The notes under the pieces are model-generated. The model was not told the DNA's origin. It was given only the letters and a program-made list of their open reading frames with translations, and did not search any database. This document shows positions 47,344-58,211 of a stretch of DNA of 64,000 bases, one piece after another. The DNA is taken from the NCBI GenBank assembly GCA_038501195.1, contig JBBPUQ010000006.1, positions 2,976,001 through 3,040,000 on the forward strand. The letters run 5' to 3'. How positions within the stretch are numbered: position 1 is the stretch's first letter; every line of letters begins with the position of its first letter. The DNA comes from Nemania diffusa. Its lineage: Eukaryota > Ascomycota > Sordariomycetes > Xylariales > Xylariaceae. Made by a program: the position numbers and the translations under genes.

Positions 47344-49263
47344 TTACAAGCAGCGGCCCCTCCCCTCCTCCGTGCTACGCACATTCTCGCAAAGCGAGCG
47401 CATAAATGACGGGTTCACCATGCATTCCGAGTCAGGTTTATGCTCCGTGCTATTCGGATCTGTGCGTTGGAGCGTGACAACAAGTCTGGCACAGCACATT
47501 GCAAGACCACGTCGAAGCGCCATCAGCTGCTTGTTTTGGTCTGGTCCACGTGGCGCGGTACCTGCTCGACTTGTTGTAGGTGTCTCAGGCCTACTCAAGC
47601 TATTTAGGTGATATGTGGGTGTGCCACGGCCGCTATCCCTGGATGGCGGCCGTGTAGAACTCGAGGGAGCACTAGTGACACCCTGTTCTCTCTCTATACC
47701 TAGAAGCTCAGGCCATTTCGGTTTATCACGTTTGGGTAGCGCAGGTTGTGGTAGTGTTGACATATACATCTCCTCGTCATCGAAGTCCGCATAGCCAACT
47801 GAGTTGCCTGTGCTAGGTCTCGGTACTGTCCGAGGTGTGATTGATCTGGGCTGGTCGATTGGGAGGGGTATGGAGCGCACAGATAGCGACGTGATGTAGT
47901 TGTACACAAGCAAGTATGCATACAACGCTTCACAGAGGCCACCGCTCTCACGGGGAAAGACTTTTCGGATCACAGCCCACGGCTGCTTATTGCTAGTTGA
48001 GAGTGGATCGGGCTGCTCTTGTTTTTCAACCGTGTTCGTCGAAGGATTTAGCCATTTAAACATCCGTAGCTTGGTCTGTGGTTGGTTGTTTGGCTGCTGT
48101 CCAGGCGTCGTTTGATACTTGGATTTCGGGGTCTCCGTATCATATCTCACCCCCTGAGAAAGGTTGCGAATATCCTCGATTAACAGACTGTTGCATAAGA
48201 GCAGTGGCTCCGGGAAGTTCGTCACATAAGAGTTGATTCTTTCTTGGACCCCGGGTCCTAATCGGCGTGGCAACGGTTGATCTTCGCGTGCGAGGTGGGC
48301 TAAATCAGATTCGAGCCATTCGTCGAAATTAACCTTGTCGGATGCAATTCCTAGACCTCTATCCCCGTTTAAACTAGGCCGGTCCGTACTTTCCCGGAAA
48401 TTGTAATCGGCTTCATCCTCAAGGAACGAAGTGCCTGCGTTATGCTCAGACGTTGAAGGCAGTTCGTCGTAAGGTGGTGCAGGCGAAGTGAAGTGCGGCG
48501 CATCATGATCAGTTTCCCCCCAGCTAAGATCACGCGCAGACTGCTGGTGCCTGAGGGACGACCGACGCTTCGGAATTTCCACCGGGTAGCCGTGTGGTCT
48601 CTTATTAACTGGAGTTATGGGTGTCTCGGGTTCATCTATCATCCGAGACCTCAATGACATGGTCCTCATACCAGTTTCGTTCGTATCCCAGGGTTGTTCC
48701 GTGAACTTCGGGAAATCCGTCATACTGCTTCTTCTTCGCTGGATAGTGGGCGATGTGTCGTCAGCTTCCAAGTCTATCCAGCTTATTTGTGCCGTGTATT
48801 CGTCTGATGTTGGCGTGATGTGTAAGTAGGTAGGCGGTGGATGTTTTTCAGAATCGAGCCAGGTGTCGACCGTAAGTACTGAATCTCCACGCGTGCTTAT
48901 TGACGGAGGTTCTAAATCGGCCGAGTCGTCACTACTGGAAATGCTGCCACGCTTAGGTGCGTTGAAATCTAGGGGCGCGAAGATATCGGAGTATTTGTGG
49001 TGAATTGTTTGTAGTGACACGGGGTTAGGTAAGCCACCGTCTGGTTTAGACGGGAGCTTAGGGATTACGTAGCTGGAGCTATGTGGTATCGAACATTGTC
49101 TCTTTTCCCCGTCGTCAGCCAGTCCTGGTGCAGGAGCCCCTGCTGTGAGCTGTCTGGATCGAAATATATCACTCGATTGTTCCAAGTCAACAGCTAACAT
49201 CTCGGGCAGGTTAGAGTGAAAATCTAGAAGGGGCTCCATGCTGTGTTCCATGCTGTGCTCCAT
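47344..49263 (-). CDS. Large, mostly disordered conserved-type fungal protein
   Basis: This single-exon frame encodes 639 aa. Two thirds is Ser/Pro/Asp-rich and probably disordered, with many SP/TP and RRxS sites that could be phosphorylated (RRRSSMTDFP, PKRRSSLRH). An ordered helical part is suggested near 345-450: LPRRLGPGVQERINSYVTNF, PEPLLLCNSLLIEDIRNLSQ, and AVIRKVFPRESGGLCEALYA. The C-terminus has a second helical block (QLMALRRGLAMCCARLVVTL). No signal peptide or known domain is seen. The start is repeated: ATG at 49263, 49251 and 49239 lie in a 12-bp tandem repeat (MEHSMEHSME), so the true start is uncertain by eight residues. Confidence 0.82.
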   Translation of the reverse strand: MEHSMEHSMEPLLDFHSNLPEMLAVDLEQSSDIFRSRQLTAGAPAPGLADDGEKRQCSIPHSSSYVIPKLPSKPDGGLPNPVSLQTIHHKYSDIFAPLDFNAPKRGSISSSDDSADLEPPSISTRGDSVLTVDTWLDSEKHPPPTYLHITPTSDEYTAQISWIDLEADDTSPTIQRRRSSMTDFPKFTEQPWDTNETGMRTMSLRSRMIDEPETPITPVNKRPHGYPVEIPKRRSSLRHQQSARDLSWGETDHDAPHFTSPAPPYDELPSTSEHNAGTSFLEDEADYNFRESTDRPSLNGDRGLGIASDKVNFDEWLESDLAHLAREDQPLPRRLGPGVQERINSYVTNFPEPLLLCNSLLIEDIRNLSQGVRYDTETPKSKYQTTPGQQPNNQPQTKLRMFKWLNPSTNTVEKQEQPDPLSTSNKQPWAVIRKVFPRESGGLCEALYAYLLVYNYITSLSVRSIPLPIDQPRSITPRTVPRPSTGNSVGYADFDDEEMYMSTLPQPALPKRDKPKWPELLGIEREQGVTSAPSSSTRPPSRDSGRGTPTYHLNSLSRPETPTTSRAGTAPRGPDQNKQLMALRRGLAMCCARLVVTLQRTDPNSTEHKPDSECMVNPSFMRSLCENVRSTEEGRGRCL

Positions 49264-52128
49264 TCTCAGCTAGATTGTTGTCTGCTAGACCTGCTGGTTA
49301 GGTAAGTCCTACAATCAACAATATAATTGAGCTATGACGAGTCAAACAAAGAGCGTCCTTGTCTTCAGGTATCAAGCAAATCGTTCACCGCCCCCCTTAT
49401 TAGGACCGTTAGGCTAGCTTGTAGGCCAATCAAATCGTCGATTCGTAGGAACCTCATGGGAACGTAAATGGACTGCTAATATGTATACATAGGTAGTGTT
49501 AAGACATGGAGGGAGAGAAAAAAAAAGAAGAGTTGTTGGGAGCTGGAGCAGCCGAACAAAGAAGGAATGGCTAGAAATGGTGATATAAGAAGACCCTATT
49601 ACCTATCTAGCCCCTGGCTTGGCCTGATTTCCATTGAAGAAGGGCCCGTCGGTCAAGAGATGAGGGACTACTATCGCACTAGGGAATCCGTCGGCAAGGG
49701 TCCATGAACATTCGAAGATCGTCTTAGGTTCAGGGGTCGGGAGGACAAAGGATGTCGAAGTGTGGAACCTCGTCCAAATTACCCTACTCTGTACCGTGTA
49801 TACATTCAATTACACGTGTACATGCATGCACGGCACTGTACCTGGGGCTCCTGGGGGCGTTCGCTAAGTAGATAGCTCTCTCGCTACCCCATATATGATC
49901 CCCAGACATCAGACACCGAAGAAGTAATGACGGCATTCTTGTCTGAGACAGGGAATTGTGCTAGGTAATGCCTGCTTTTCCGATACCTGTCCGATGCTTT
50001 TCCAGTCACGATACGCTCGGGACCACGGGATTCTTGCTGGTTGGGTTGTTACAGTCAAATCGACGCTGCACGTCGTAGATCCTAGAAGAGATCCCTTGGC
50101 GGCTCAAGGGTGGGGAGATGACAGTTGAGACTGGTTGCAACGCTGCCATTTTCTGGAAATTATCCTCTTTCTACTTTTAGCATCGCGCACGTTAACATCT
50201 GATACGGCAGTTTACAGCTGCTGGGTGCATTAGGATTTGACAGTGCCACCCACTCCCTACCATATTGTAGATAGGTAATATGTATAAGTATAAGTAGAAA
50301 GCAATGGCAGATGTGGAGAGCTAGGGAGCGATGTGGGCACACAATGCTAGCAACTTGATACATACCTACATGCTGGTCGCCAGACTAGGTATCTAGATAG
50401 CGGCTGTTAAAGCAGCTTAGACTACTACCAGCGCACTGGTACCCTCTGAATAACGGTTGTCCTACCAACATGTACCTACCTAACGGATAACGCAACGTGC
50501 CTATCCGTAGTGGAGGTGCTACCTTAGGTAGATATCTAGACTAGAGTCTATGCGCCATCTAAGTGTAAGGACCATGACCATGGTTCAATTATGAATGGGT
50601 ACAGAGATCCGGGTGTAGGACAGCAGGAAATACGAGATATTCGACGGGCATGTCGTGTGCACCGGGCATATCAGCCAAGGACATTTGCGCGTGTGTATCA
50701 ACCAACCATCTAGACTTCGTAGTTGTGTGCGACAAGCTGATCACGGGAGTAATACATACCTACATCATCATGAAATGTCTGAGCTGCAGCTGGCCGGGCA
50801 GTACCATAGACCACCTGCCTATACGTCGGAGGTATAGTTTGGTAATTTATAATTCATAAATGAGAAACATGTACCATGTGCGGTGTGTATCCACTGCTGT
50901 GCTGCAGGAGCCGCATTCATTGAGGCGCCATTGAGGTTGCACGCGACGTCGTTGTCTTACCGGATTTGGGTTGTAGTGCAGCTTTACTGCAGCTCTACTG
51001 CAGCTTCGAGACCTAGGTACGCAGTACCATGCTGTGGACGGCGCCTGCACCTTACGCCTAGACTAGGCCGGCTTCTGAATGGTGAAGGGAAAGGCAGGGC
51101 CAGTAACTGGCCAGTGGATAGGTTCCGGAAGGTGGGCAGAGCACCGGCTTCCACTGAATAAAGACCCTGACTTGTATTGCAGGATTGTCCCGACCCCGCA
51201 GGTCCACAAAGAAGCGGCTTTGCACCCCACAAATACTTATAGGTGTGCTGGATATAGTATTATAGAATGTACCTACAAGAAAAATATTAAAATAGGTACC
51301 ATCAAAGGATACACTGTGCACATTCACCTACGTCACATGGCAAGTTGGGTAGGCGTGCACCCTGCCGGTAGATTATCTAAACATGTGGATAGCAGCTATC
51401 GGTATACACATAGAACCTTGAAAGCAGACAGAGAGAGTAAATAACCTACCTAGGTAAGCTACCATCAAAGAATTCAGGTACGTAAACAGGGCAGGCCAAC
51501 TACAACAGTGCACTATTTTACTGTACAATAAACGTTTAAGTTGCCGCCAGCATCCGCACCATACACTAACTACACTAGCAAACTAGCCTACCTGTATTTT
51601 GTTTAGTTGGAATCTCTAAAGCTAGTTTCGTGTAGGTTGTCCTCACAAGCTATACCTAATCAAGCTTATCGCACCAGGCAGTGCAGCAAGCTATGGCTAA
51701 GTTGTGTTAAAGCCTCCCAGGAGCTGGGCGTTAGCTCCAGCCAGATCTTCAAGCATTTTTCAATTGAGCTTGTTTCAACAGTATTCAATAGTTTCTAAAC
51801 AAAGGATTTCAAATCTAGTAACGCATAGCGAGATGGCGAGACTTGAGTGTTGTATATTGATTATTGGCACAGTGTTTTATACAGTCCAACGTTTACTGTG
51901 TTTTAAGGTTATCGATATGTGGGGCTGTTATGCCAAGTCCGCCTAAGATCAGGAACCATTCAAGTCCTTTACTGGATGCTCGTGATACCTAGCGCAGACA
52001 AAAAAAAATTGAGCTTGAGTACTAAATTAAAGACTATTATCAAGTTGACACGGGTTCTCATAGACACCAACTAGCTGCCTCAGCTTCACAATAATTCAAA
52101 GCCATCTCTACGAGAGTCTCCCCATAAT
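49264..52128. other. Intergenic, 2.9 kb, no supported gene
   Basis: Divergent spacer between the 639-aa gene and IPI3. It has many TACCTA/TAGGTA motifs at 50360-50550 and 51440-51600, and several short frames that look like noise. Confidence 0.5.
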
Positions 52129-53507
52129 ATGTTAACCGAGTCTTACTTTGTGTCGGTCGCAGGGCCACCACTGACTAATAACACAGCTATCCCTAAAGAC
52201 GCAGGCATATACGAACATACCCTTCATCCAGCCCATGCGACCTCAGCTGTTCTGAAGAAGAGCTCGGTGCCGAGTGGCGGGTTGTCTCTGAGCGATACTC
52301 ATGTCTTTGCCGCTCAGCAGGACAAATCAACGGTCCACGTCTATGCCAGGCCTAAGGGCAACCAAGAAGCTGTCGTCCCCTTTTCTGAGCGCATCCGCAG
52401 CATCGCCCTCAGTGACGATGTGCTGTTCCTGGGAACCCAGGAAGGTCGGGTCATGGTCTGGGAGGTATGCCATCTTTAGAGTTCCCGCAGTCTCCAATAG
52501 TAATACTAATAATTGAATATTAGGTCTGCACTGGGCGGCAGGTCACTACGCCGCCGTGCCATGTTCAAGCCGTGACCTGCATGGCTGTCACGCCGTACCA
52601 CTTACTCACGGGTTCTGACGACTCCAATGTTCATGTCTGGTCTCTCCCTCGCCTGTTGGAGCTTGACCTGACTATCGAGCACGAGCCTCAGGAGACGTTG
52701 TCAAATCACAGAGCCGCCATCACCTCTCTTATTGTGTCTCAGAGCGTGAACCCTGATACCAACATCTGTATCTCCGCAAGCAAGGACAAGTCTTGTGTTG
52801 TATGGAATTACCAACTGGGAACACCACTCCGAACCGTACTATTCCCGAGTGCCCCCATCTCGCTAGCTCTTGATCCTTGCGCCCGCGCCTTCTACGCCTC
52901 TACGGAGGATCGCTCGCTCTACGCCGTCGAGCTCTTTGGAGAAAAGACACTGCTCGGTCCCCAGAGCAGCGAGGAAGGCTCTACCGCCGTGCAGGTATCG
53001 GATCCTTTCGGTGCGGCACCTCAGGAAGCTGGACCGGCTACGTGCCTGGGACTGAACTACGACGGAACTATTCTGCTATCAGGTCATCCTCAAGGCCAGG
53101 TACGAAGATGGGATCTAAGCAGCCGAGCAGATTCAACAGAGCTTGCAAGTTTAAACGCTGCTATCACTAACATCACATTTGTTTCACCCCTACCATCACC
53201 AAAACCTACTCGACCCACCGCGGTTGTCAAGCCATTCCTCGGAAACCGGACCTACAATTTCACCTCGCAGATTAACTCGGACCTGGTAAATGAGACACGG
53301 TTCTCGAAGATGCTCGGCGCGAGCGGTATACCCCAGGACATTTTGGAGCAGGCCATCCTAGCCTTTCAAGAGCCTACCAGCAACGCTGCTGGTGATGCCC
53401 AGCTGCAAAAGGAGAACGAGGAACTGTGGGAAATCATCAACGAACAACGCGCGCTACAGAAAAAGACACTTGAGCGATACGTAGAGGCCGCGTCCACAAA
53501 AGTCTGA
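52129..53507 (+). CDS. IPI3: Pre-rRNA processing protein Ipi3 (WDR18-like WD40 protein)
   Basis: Two exons, 52129-52464 and 52524-53507, give 439 aa. WD40 blades are visible in order: RIRSIALSDDVLFLGTQEGR with VMVWE completed by the splice as VCTGRQV; CMAVTPYHLLTGSDDSNVHV; ITSLIVSQSV with ISASKDKSCVVW; PISLALDPCARAFYASTEDR; and CLGLNYDGTILLSGHPQGQV with RRWDL. The C-terminus is a coiled segment (LQKENEELWEIINEQRALQK). Ipi3 belongs to the Rix1-Ipi1-Ipi3 complex, which acts on pre-60S particles in ITS2 removal and, in fission yeast, also in heterochromatin. The gap at 53150-53300, between the WD40 part and the coiled tail, is typical. Confidence 0.92.
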
Positions 53508-55917
53508 GATTGAGCTTTCATCAATCTACACACATCGTACCGTACCTAGTACAGACAGATCTACTGCTCTATACCTACCTATTCCGGCTGACTAAGTCGG
53601 GCATGACGAGCTAAGGCGAAGTCAAATCTAAGTCAAATCTGAAACAGACACCTGCCACCGTTAAGACCACTTACTATTGAACTCCTAGGGTTCAATAGTA
53701 GCGAGTACACGCAAATGGCATGGCGGCAGACGATCTCATTACCTGGTTTGCTCAGCGCAGCAACGGTGACAGTAGCGGCGCCCCACCTCTGCTGGAGTTA
53801 GGTAGCATCGTCCGATCCTCTGCCAACAGAAACCCCAATTTTCCGGTGGACTCTTTAATTCTTTCTATCCCGACCGCAAACCACCTGCTACTGCTGTATT
53901 TGCGTATGTATGTATGTACATGGTACAAGGCGTCGGGCTAGCCGAGGGTGTGCTTTTGGATCGAGGACCTGGCCGGGGTGGCTCTCTCACGGGCTGTGGT
54001 TACTCGGGTTCAGAGACAAAGCACACGGCACAGACGCGCAAATCATCGAATCGAAGGAAGCCAAAAGGGAGGGCGGGGGCGAAAAAAAAGGAGCGCGTCT
54101 CACCGGGCGTAAGCGCCCGTCACAAAAGAATGAAAAAAAGGTGTGACTGTGATTGTGATTGCACTTTTCCGCCGCGTCGGCAGATGTCCCATTGGGAGCG
54201 TGTTGCGAAAAAAAGGGTAGGGAAATAAAAAAAAATAAAAACCGAAGAGGGAGGGCGATGGTGTGCATGTGTGTGTCTGTCTTGTCTGGGTAGCTTGGGC
54301 GTTTTCTTTTCATTCCCGCCTCTTTGCACGAATTCCGCACTCGGATCGCGCAGAATATATGGACGTTTAGACGGTGAGACTCGGCCAATCGCCGTCGTTG
54401 GCCGGCTCGGAAGCCGGGCCAACCGTCATGCAGGAAAGCAACCACCATCCACCTATCTAGCCAACCACGACCTTACCGAATAGAAAAGAGAGATGTGCGT
54501 AGAAACTGAAAGTGAAAGAAACGTTTTTAACCCACACCTGTCATTCGTGTATTTCATCGCGTGTGACAGTAGCACATACTTACAGTGCTTTCGCACTTGT
54601 GAATTCCCACCCCTCCGTTCATCCGTCCTGCCGTTTCTACCGCAAGTCCGCCCTGATGCTTTTGCTGCTCCCGCTTTCGTTAGACTAGAATAATACGATG
54701 CAAGTCGAGGTGATACGAGAGCGGCTCGTGGATCGGGGTAGAATAAAGTCCTGGTAGCGAGCGTCACGCGCCTCTCGCGCCTCCCTTCCTGTTACTGCTT
54801 CTGCTCCAGTGTTCTGTTTAGCCGCACCAACAGTTTGGGTCGGCGACGCTCATTGGTACTTGGCTCCTGGCAGGAGAAAGACCTACTACGTAATTGACGT
54901 TGCGTCCAAGCCAATACCTGCAGGGCCGCCGGCCGGTCTGGATGTTCTGATTTCTCCCCTTCACCGTTCAGCCCCATGTGTGTTTTGGGGAGCTCCCTTT
55001 GCCTGCTTCTTGCTCGAAAACTTCCCTTAGCCAACCCAGCTAGCCAGTAGTCAGTCAGTCCTGCACGGTGTTACTTAAGCATTCTTTTCTCCCTTGAGGC
55101 TACCAACTCCTGAGATGATGGAACCTCGGGGCCCCGATGTATCCGCTTCGGTTTTTACGTAGTAAATTGAACAAACGAAAAGAAAAGGTGGTGTTCTAAT
55201 ACCCAGTCCATATGTCAATGGTACGGAAATTGTCGTGTTACGGCTGCATCTGGTAAAAAAAGTTTCGCAAGCCGATAACGAATAACTCCATTGAAATGGA
55301 TCCCTATTATACCCCCGCTTCCCCCATTGAATTCGGTTGTTCTACGCATGCATGTATGTATGTATGTACGTAGGCGTGGGGGTCAATGTAATCCTAGACC
55401 TGCTCGATACAATTCAACGAGGCTATCGCCATGTACCCGCAAAAGCACCTCGTTCACCCAGGGCGTTGCATTTGACATGGTACAACGTGTAGTGTATTCG
55501 TGTATTTGGATTTGGATTTCAATTCGAAGGGGTATATATATTGCCAATCCGCCGCTACTAAATGCTTCCGCTCTGTGTGAGCTTTTTTCTTTTCTTTTCT
55601 CTCTGTCCGGAAATGGAATAAAGTCGTCATGAATCGTCAAAGCGTCTTACAGCTCATTGCGGCTTGGTCGAACCGCGTGTTGTGGGCATCCGAGTTTCTA
55701 TCATAGGACACATCTTGCTGTTCTATGAATCTGACCTCATTAACACTGTGTGTTACGTTTGCTAGGTCCGCATCATACGACTAAGCAAGCCGTAGTAGAT
55801 TTGCGAGTCGTAGCATCTCTTGTAAAGGTTGACTAGATGTGGGCTTGTTTTCGAGTTTGGATATATGCGCCCTTAAATGTCTCGGTCTAAACAGCTTGAC
55901 CATCACCCTTTTGGTAT
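53508..55917. other. Intergenic, no supported gene
   Basis: It holds A-rich and purine-rich tracts (54050-54240) and C/T-rich patches. The open frames on both strands lack any family features. Confidence 0.5.
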
Positions 55918-57075
55918 TCACAAAATAATGCACTTTCCTCTGTGACTGTGTTCTCGGCGCCGCCTACGTCTTCTGTGCTGTGGATATTGATCGTATTCAT
56001 CGTTGCGGTAGCCACCCATGTCGCCACCGGCGTCTTCTCTCCGTAACATCTGTCGACATAGGTCAATGAAGACCTCGTCAACATTGGCTAATTATCTCAT
56101 TTTAGCCTGGAGATCACGTCATTGAAGTGAGTTAGTAACAGACGTACTCTTATTCCGTGCACTGGTCTCATAATATGGTGCACCCCATCTTTGAGAAACC
56201 TCAAAACCTCGAGCCCGGAGAACCGCCCGGTGCTCTTCTAGATCGGCCTTGTTGCCACATATGACTATGGGGACGTTCTCGTCGTCCTTGATGCGGATTA
56301 TCTCATCGCGAAGACCAGCAATTTCATTTAGGGAAGCCGCAGAAGTGATGCTGAATACTAAAAGGAACCCCTGTCCTGTCTTCATGTATAGGTCCCGCAT
56401 GGCAACTAGAACCTGATTAGTCGACTCTAGGATAAAAGAAATGATAGGTGGCGAAACCAACCAAACTGATCGGTCCCTGCAGTGTCCAAACTGGCTTTAG
56501 TCAGCATGGCAGAAAGGCGGCAACCCAAGGCAAGGCATAATCAGCGATGTCTTACATCTCCAGAACTACCTGGCGTTGCTGCACGAGACGCATCAGCTTA
56601 TCTAGACCATGCTAAGTGAATCCCGGTGACGGGGTGCTCACATCAACTGTCATTTGCGTCCGGTATGAATCCTCGATCGTCGGATCATAACTCTCAATCC
56701 ACTCGTTATGGACAAATTGAGCTGTCACAAGAACCACGATTAGCTAAAGAGCTTTAGATCCCGGCGGTGAATCCACGGCGCTCTAGGCAGTTGAGAGCTA
56801 CGAAGATAGTAAATCGCATGTCCCACCTGTGAGACAACTCTTCCCAACGCCACCTTCAGCCAGCGTTAGTAGGCGGCCTCCAATACGATGGACATTGTAG
56901 CCCGGAAAGGAGGGAGGGCTCACCTGCACCCATCACCACAACATGGTACTCGCGACTGTTCGGAAGTCAGTAATGGATCCATAATAGTGGGGGCAACACT
57001 CCAAACAAAAAGAAAGTAGAAAGGAGAGACAAACGTGGGTTGGTGATGACGGTGACTGTGGTGCCTAGGCGGCAT
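55918..57075 (-). CDS. krev-1: Rap-type small GTPase (Krev-1/Rsr1 like)
   Basis: Eight exons are inferred: 57075-57035, 56955-56924, 56853-56827, 56721-56642, 56578-56556, 56490-56462, 56405-56148 and 56087-55918, giving 219 aa. Motifs in order are: a His-rich leader (MPPRHHSHRHHQP), P-loop GAGGVGKS at 23-30, effector loop YDPTIEDSYR at 45-54, G3 DTAGTDQF with the Rap-type Thr at 74 in place of Ras Gln61, NKAD, and ETSAR. A basic tail (seven Arg) ends in CIIL, which should be geranylgeranylated. In fungi this GTPase guides polarity and septum or hyphal-tip placement. Four internal exons are only 23-32 nt. The frame is preserved at every join, and each restores a conserved block. Gln at 61 replaces the usual Gly before RQVVLEI, a minor oddity. 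Confidence 0.9.
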
Positions 57076-57999
57076 GGCTTCGATTTGAGCCTGCTGCTCA
57101 GTGCTGAAGCCTAACTAGAGCTCAATACCAGATCAGATCTTTATGAGCCGCTGGAGAGTCGATAGATCAACGTCGCGGATGGGTGGAAGAGATGTGGCGG
57201 GGCGCCGGCGCCTAGTCTATGCCTGCACTTCTCGCTCGCGTATTTGCCGCCTGTGTGACGGGCAATGTATAGGTAGTCGCAGCGATCAAGGTAAATAGAC
57301 GACAAAATGTTGTTGTGGTCAGTAGATAAGGTGCTGCTGTACTAGGTGTACTGGTTTGGATAGGCTGCTTGCACTTCGGTGTTAGCAGCGGGGTCCGTCC
57401 TCGCCACTAGAACTAGACGAGGTGCAGCGCGTATAACCAGAACTAGGGTGTCAACTAGGATAGAGAGTTAAACTTTGGGGCATTACGGCCGAGAGCGAGC
57501 CCCAAGAGAATGAATTGGTATAGACGCGGCGACAAGATGAGCTGGGATTGAAAGCAGAGGAAGAGTATGGTGTCGGGTGTATGACGTTGAGAAATGTTTG
57601 TACACAGAGGATGTTCCCTGTCAATATAGACGAGGCTCTCTCATACCCATAGCACTTTGGAGGGGAGGGGGCCAGGGATGACGTTAGATCTGTGCACAGA
57701 TCAACAAGGCAACAAGCGATTAAATTGTTGTTAGACAATTATAGCCAGTTATTCACACACGAGACGTGTGTAAAGAAAGGTATAAATCCAGAAAAGATGA
57801 TGATGGTGGTGATAATGGTGGTGATGATGGATCACGTAGGGAGAATATCGATAAAACGAACCCAGCTAGAACGGCTCCTGTAAATCTCCAACTGGCAATA
57901 GAAATAGTAAAAGACGGGGGGGAGAATAGAATGAGAGCAAGGGGAAGTCGGGGAATTATCAAGTAGGTAATAAGATGCGCGTGTGCGTACCTAATGCTT

Positions 58000-58045
58000 G
58001 TGCGTGTGTGTGTGCAAGTGTGTTTTCGCGTGCGTGTGCGAGCCC
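58000..58045. repeat. GT-rich simple repeat
   Basis: The stretch is mostly (TG)n with CG and CA interruptions, an ordinary microsatellite. Confidence 0.7.
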
Positions 58046-58173
58046 GGGCGGGTTAGGTAGGTCAGTATCGCAGATGCCGGCTGTCGTCGTCCTGGTCCTC
58101 GGTGTTGGTGTAGGTACGTGTACATGCAGTGGATGCTGTAAGTATTATACCTATAGATAAGATACCCCTAGGT

Positions 58174-58211
58174 TGGTATGGTACGGTACGGTACGTTACG
58201 GTATGGCACGG
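58174..58211. repeat. Imperfect GGTAC tandem repeat
   Basis: Units of the type GGTAC/GGTAT repeat about seven times with small changes. No coding context is seen. Confidence 0.7.

Noticed and set aside
53720..53941. 73-codon + frame downstream of IPI3
   Set aside because: It is low in family signal and lies in composition-biased spacer. It is likely non-coding.
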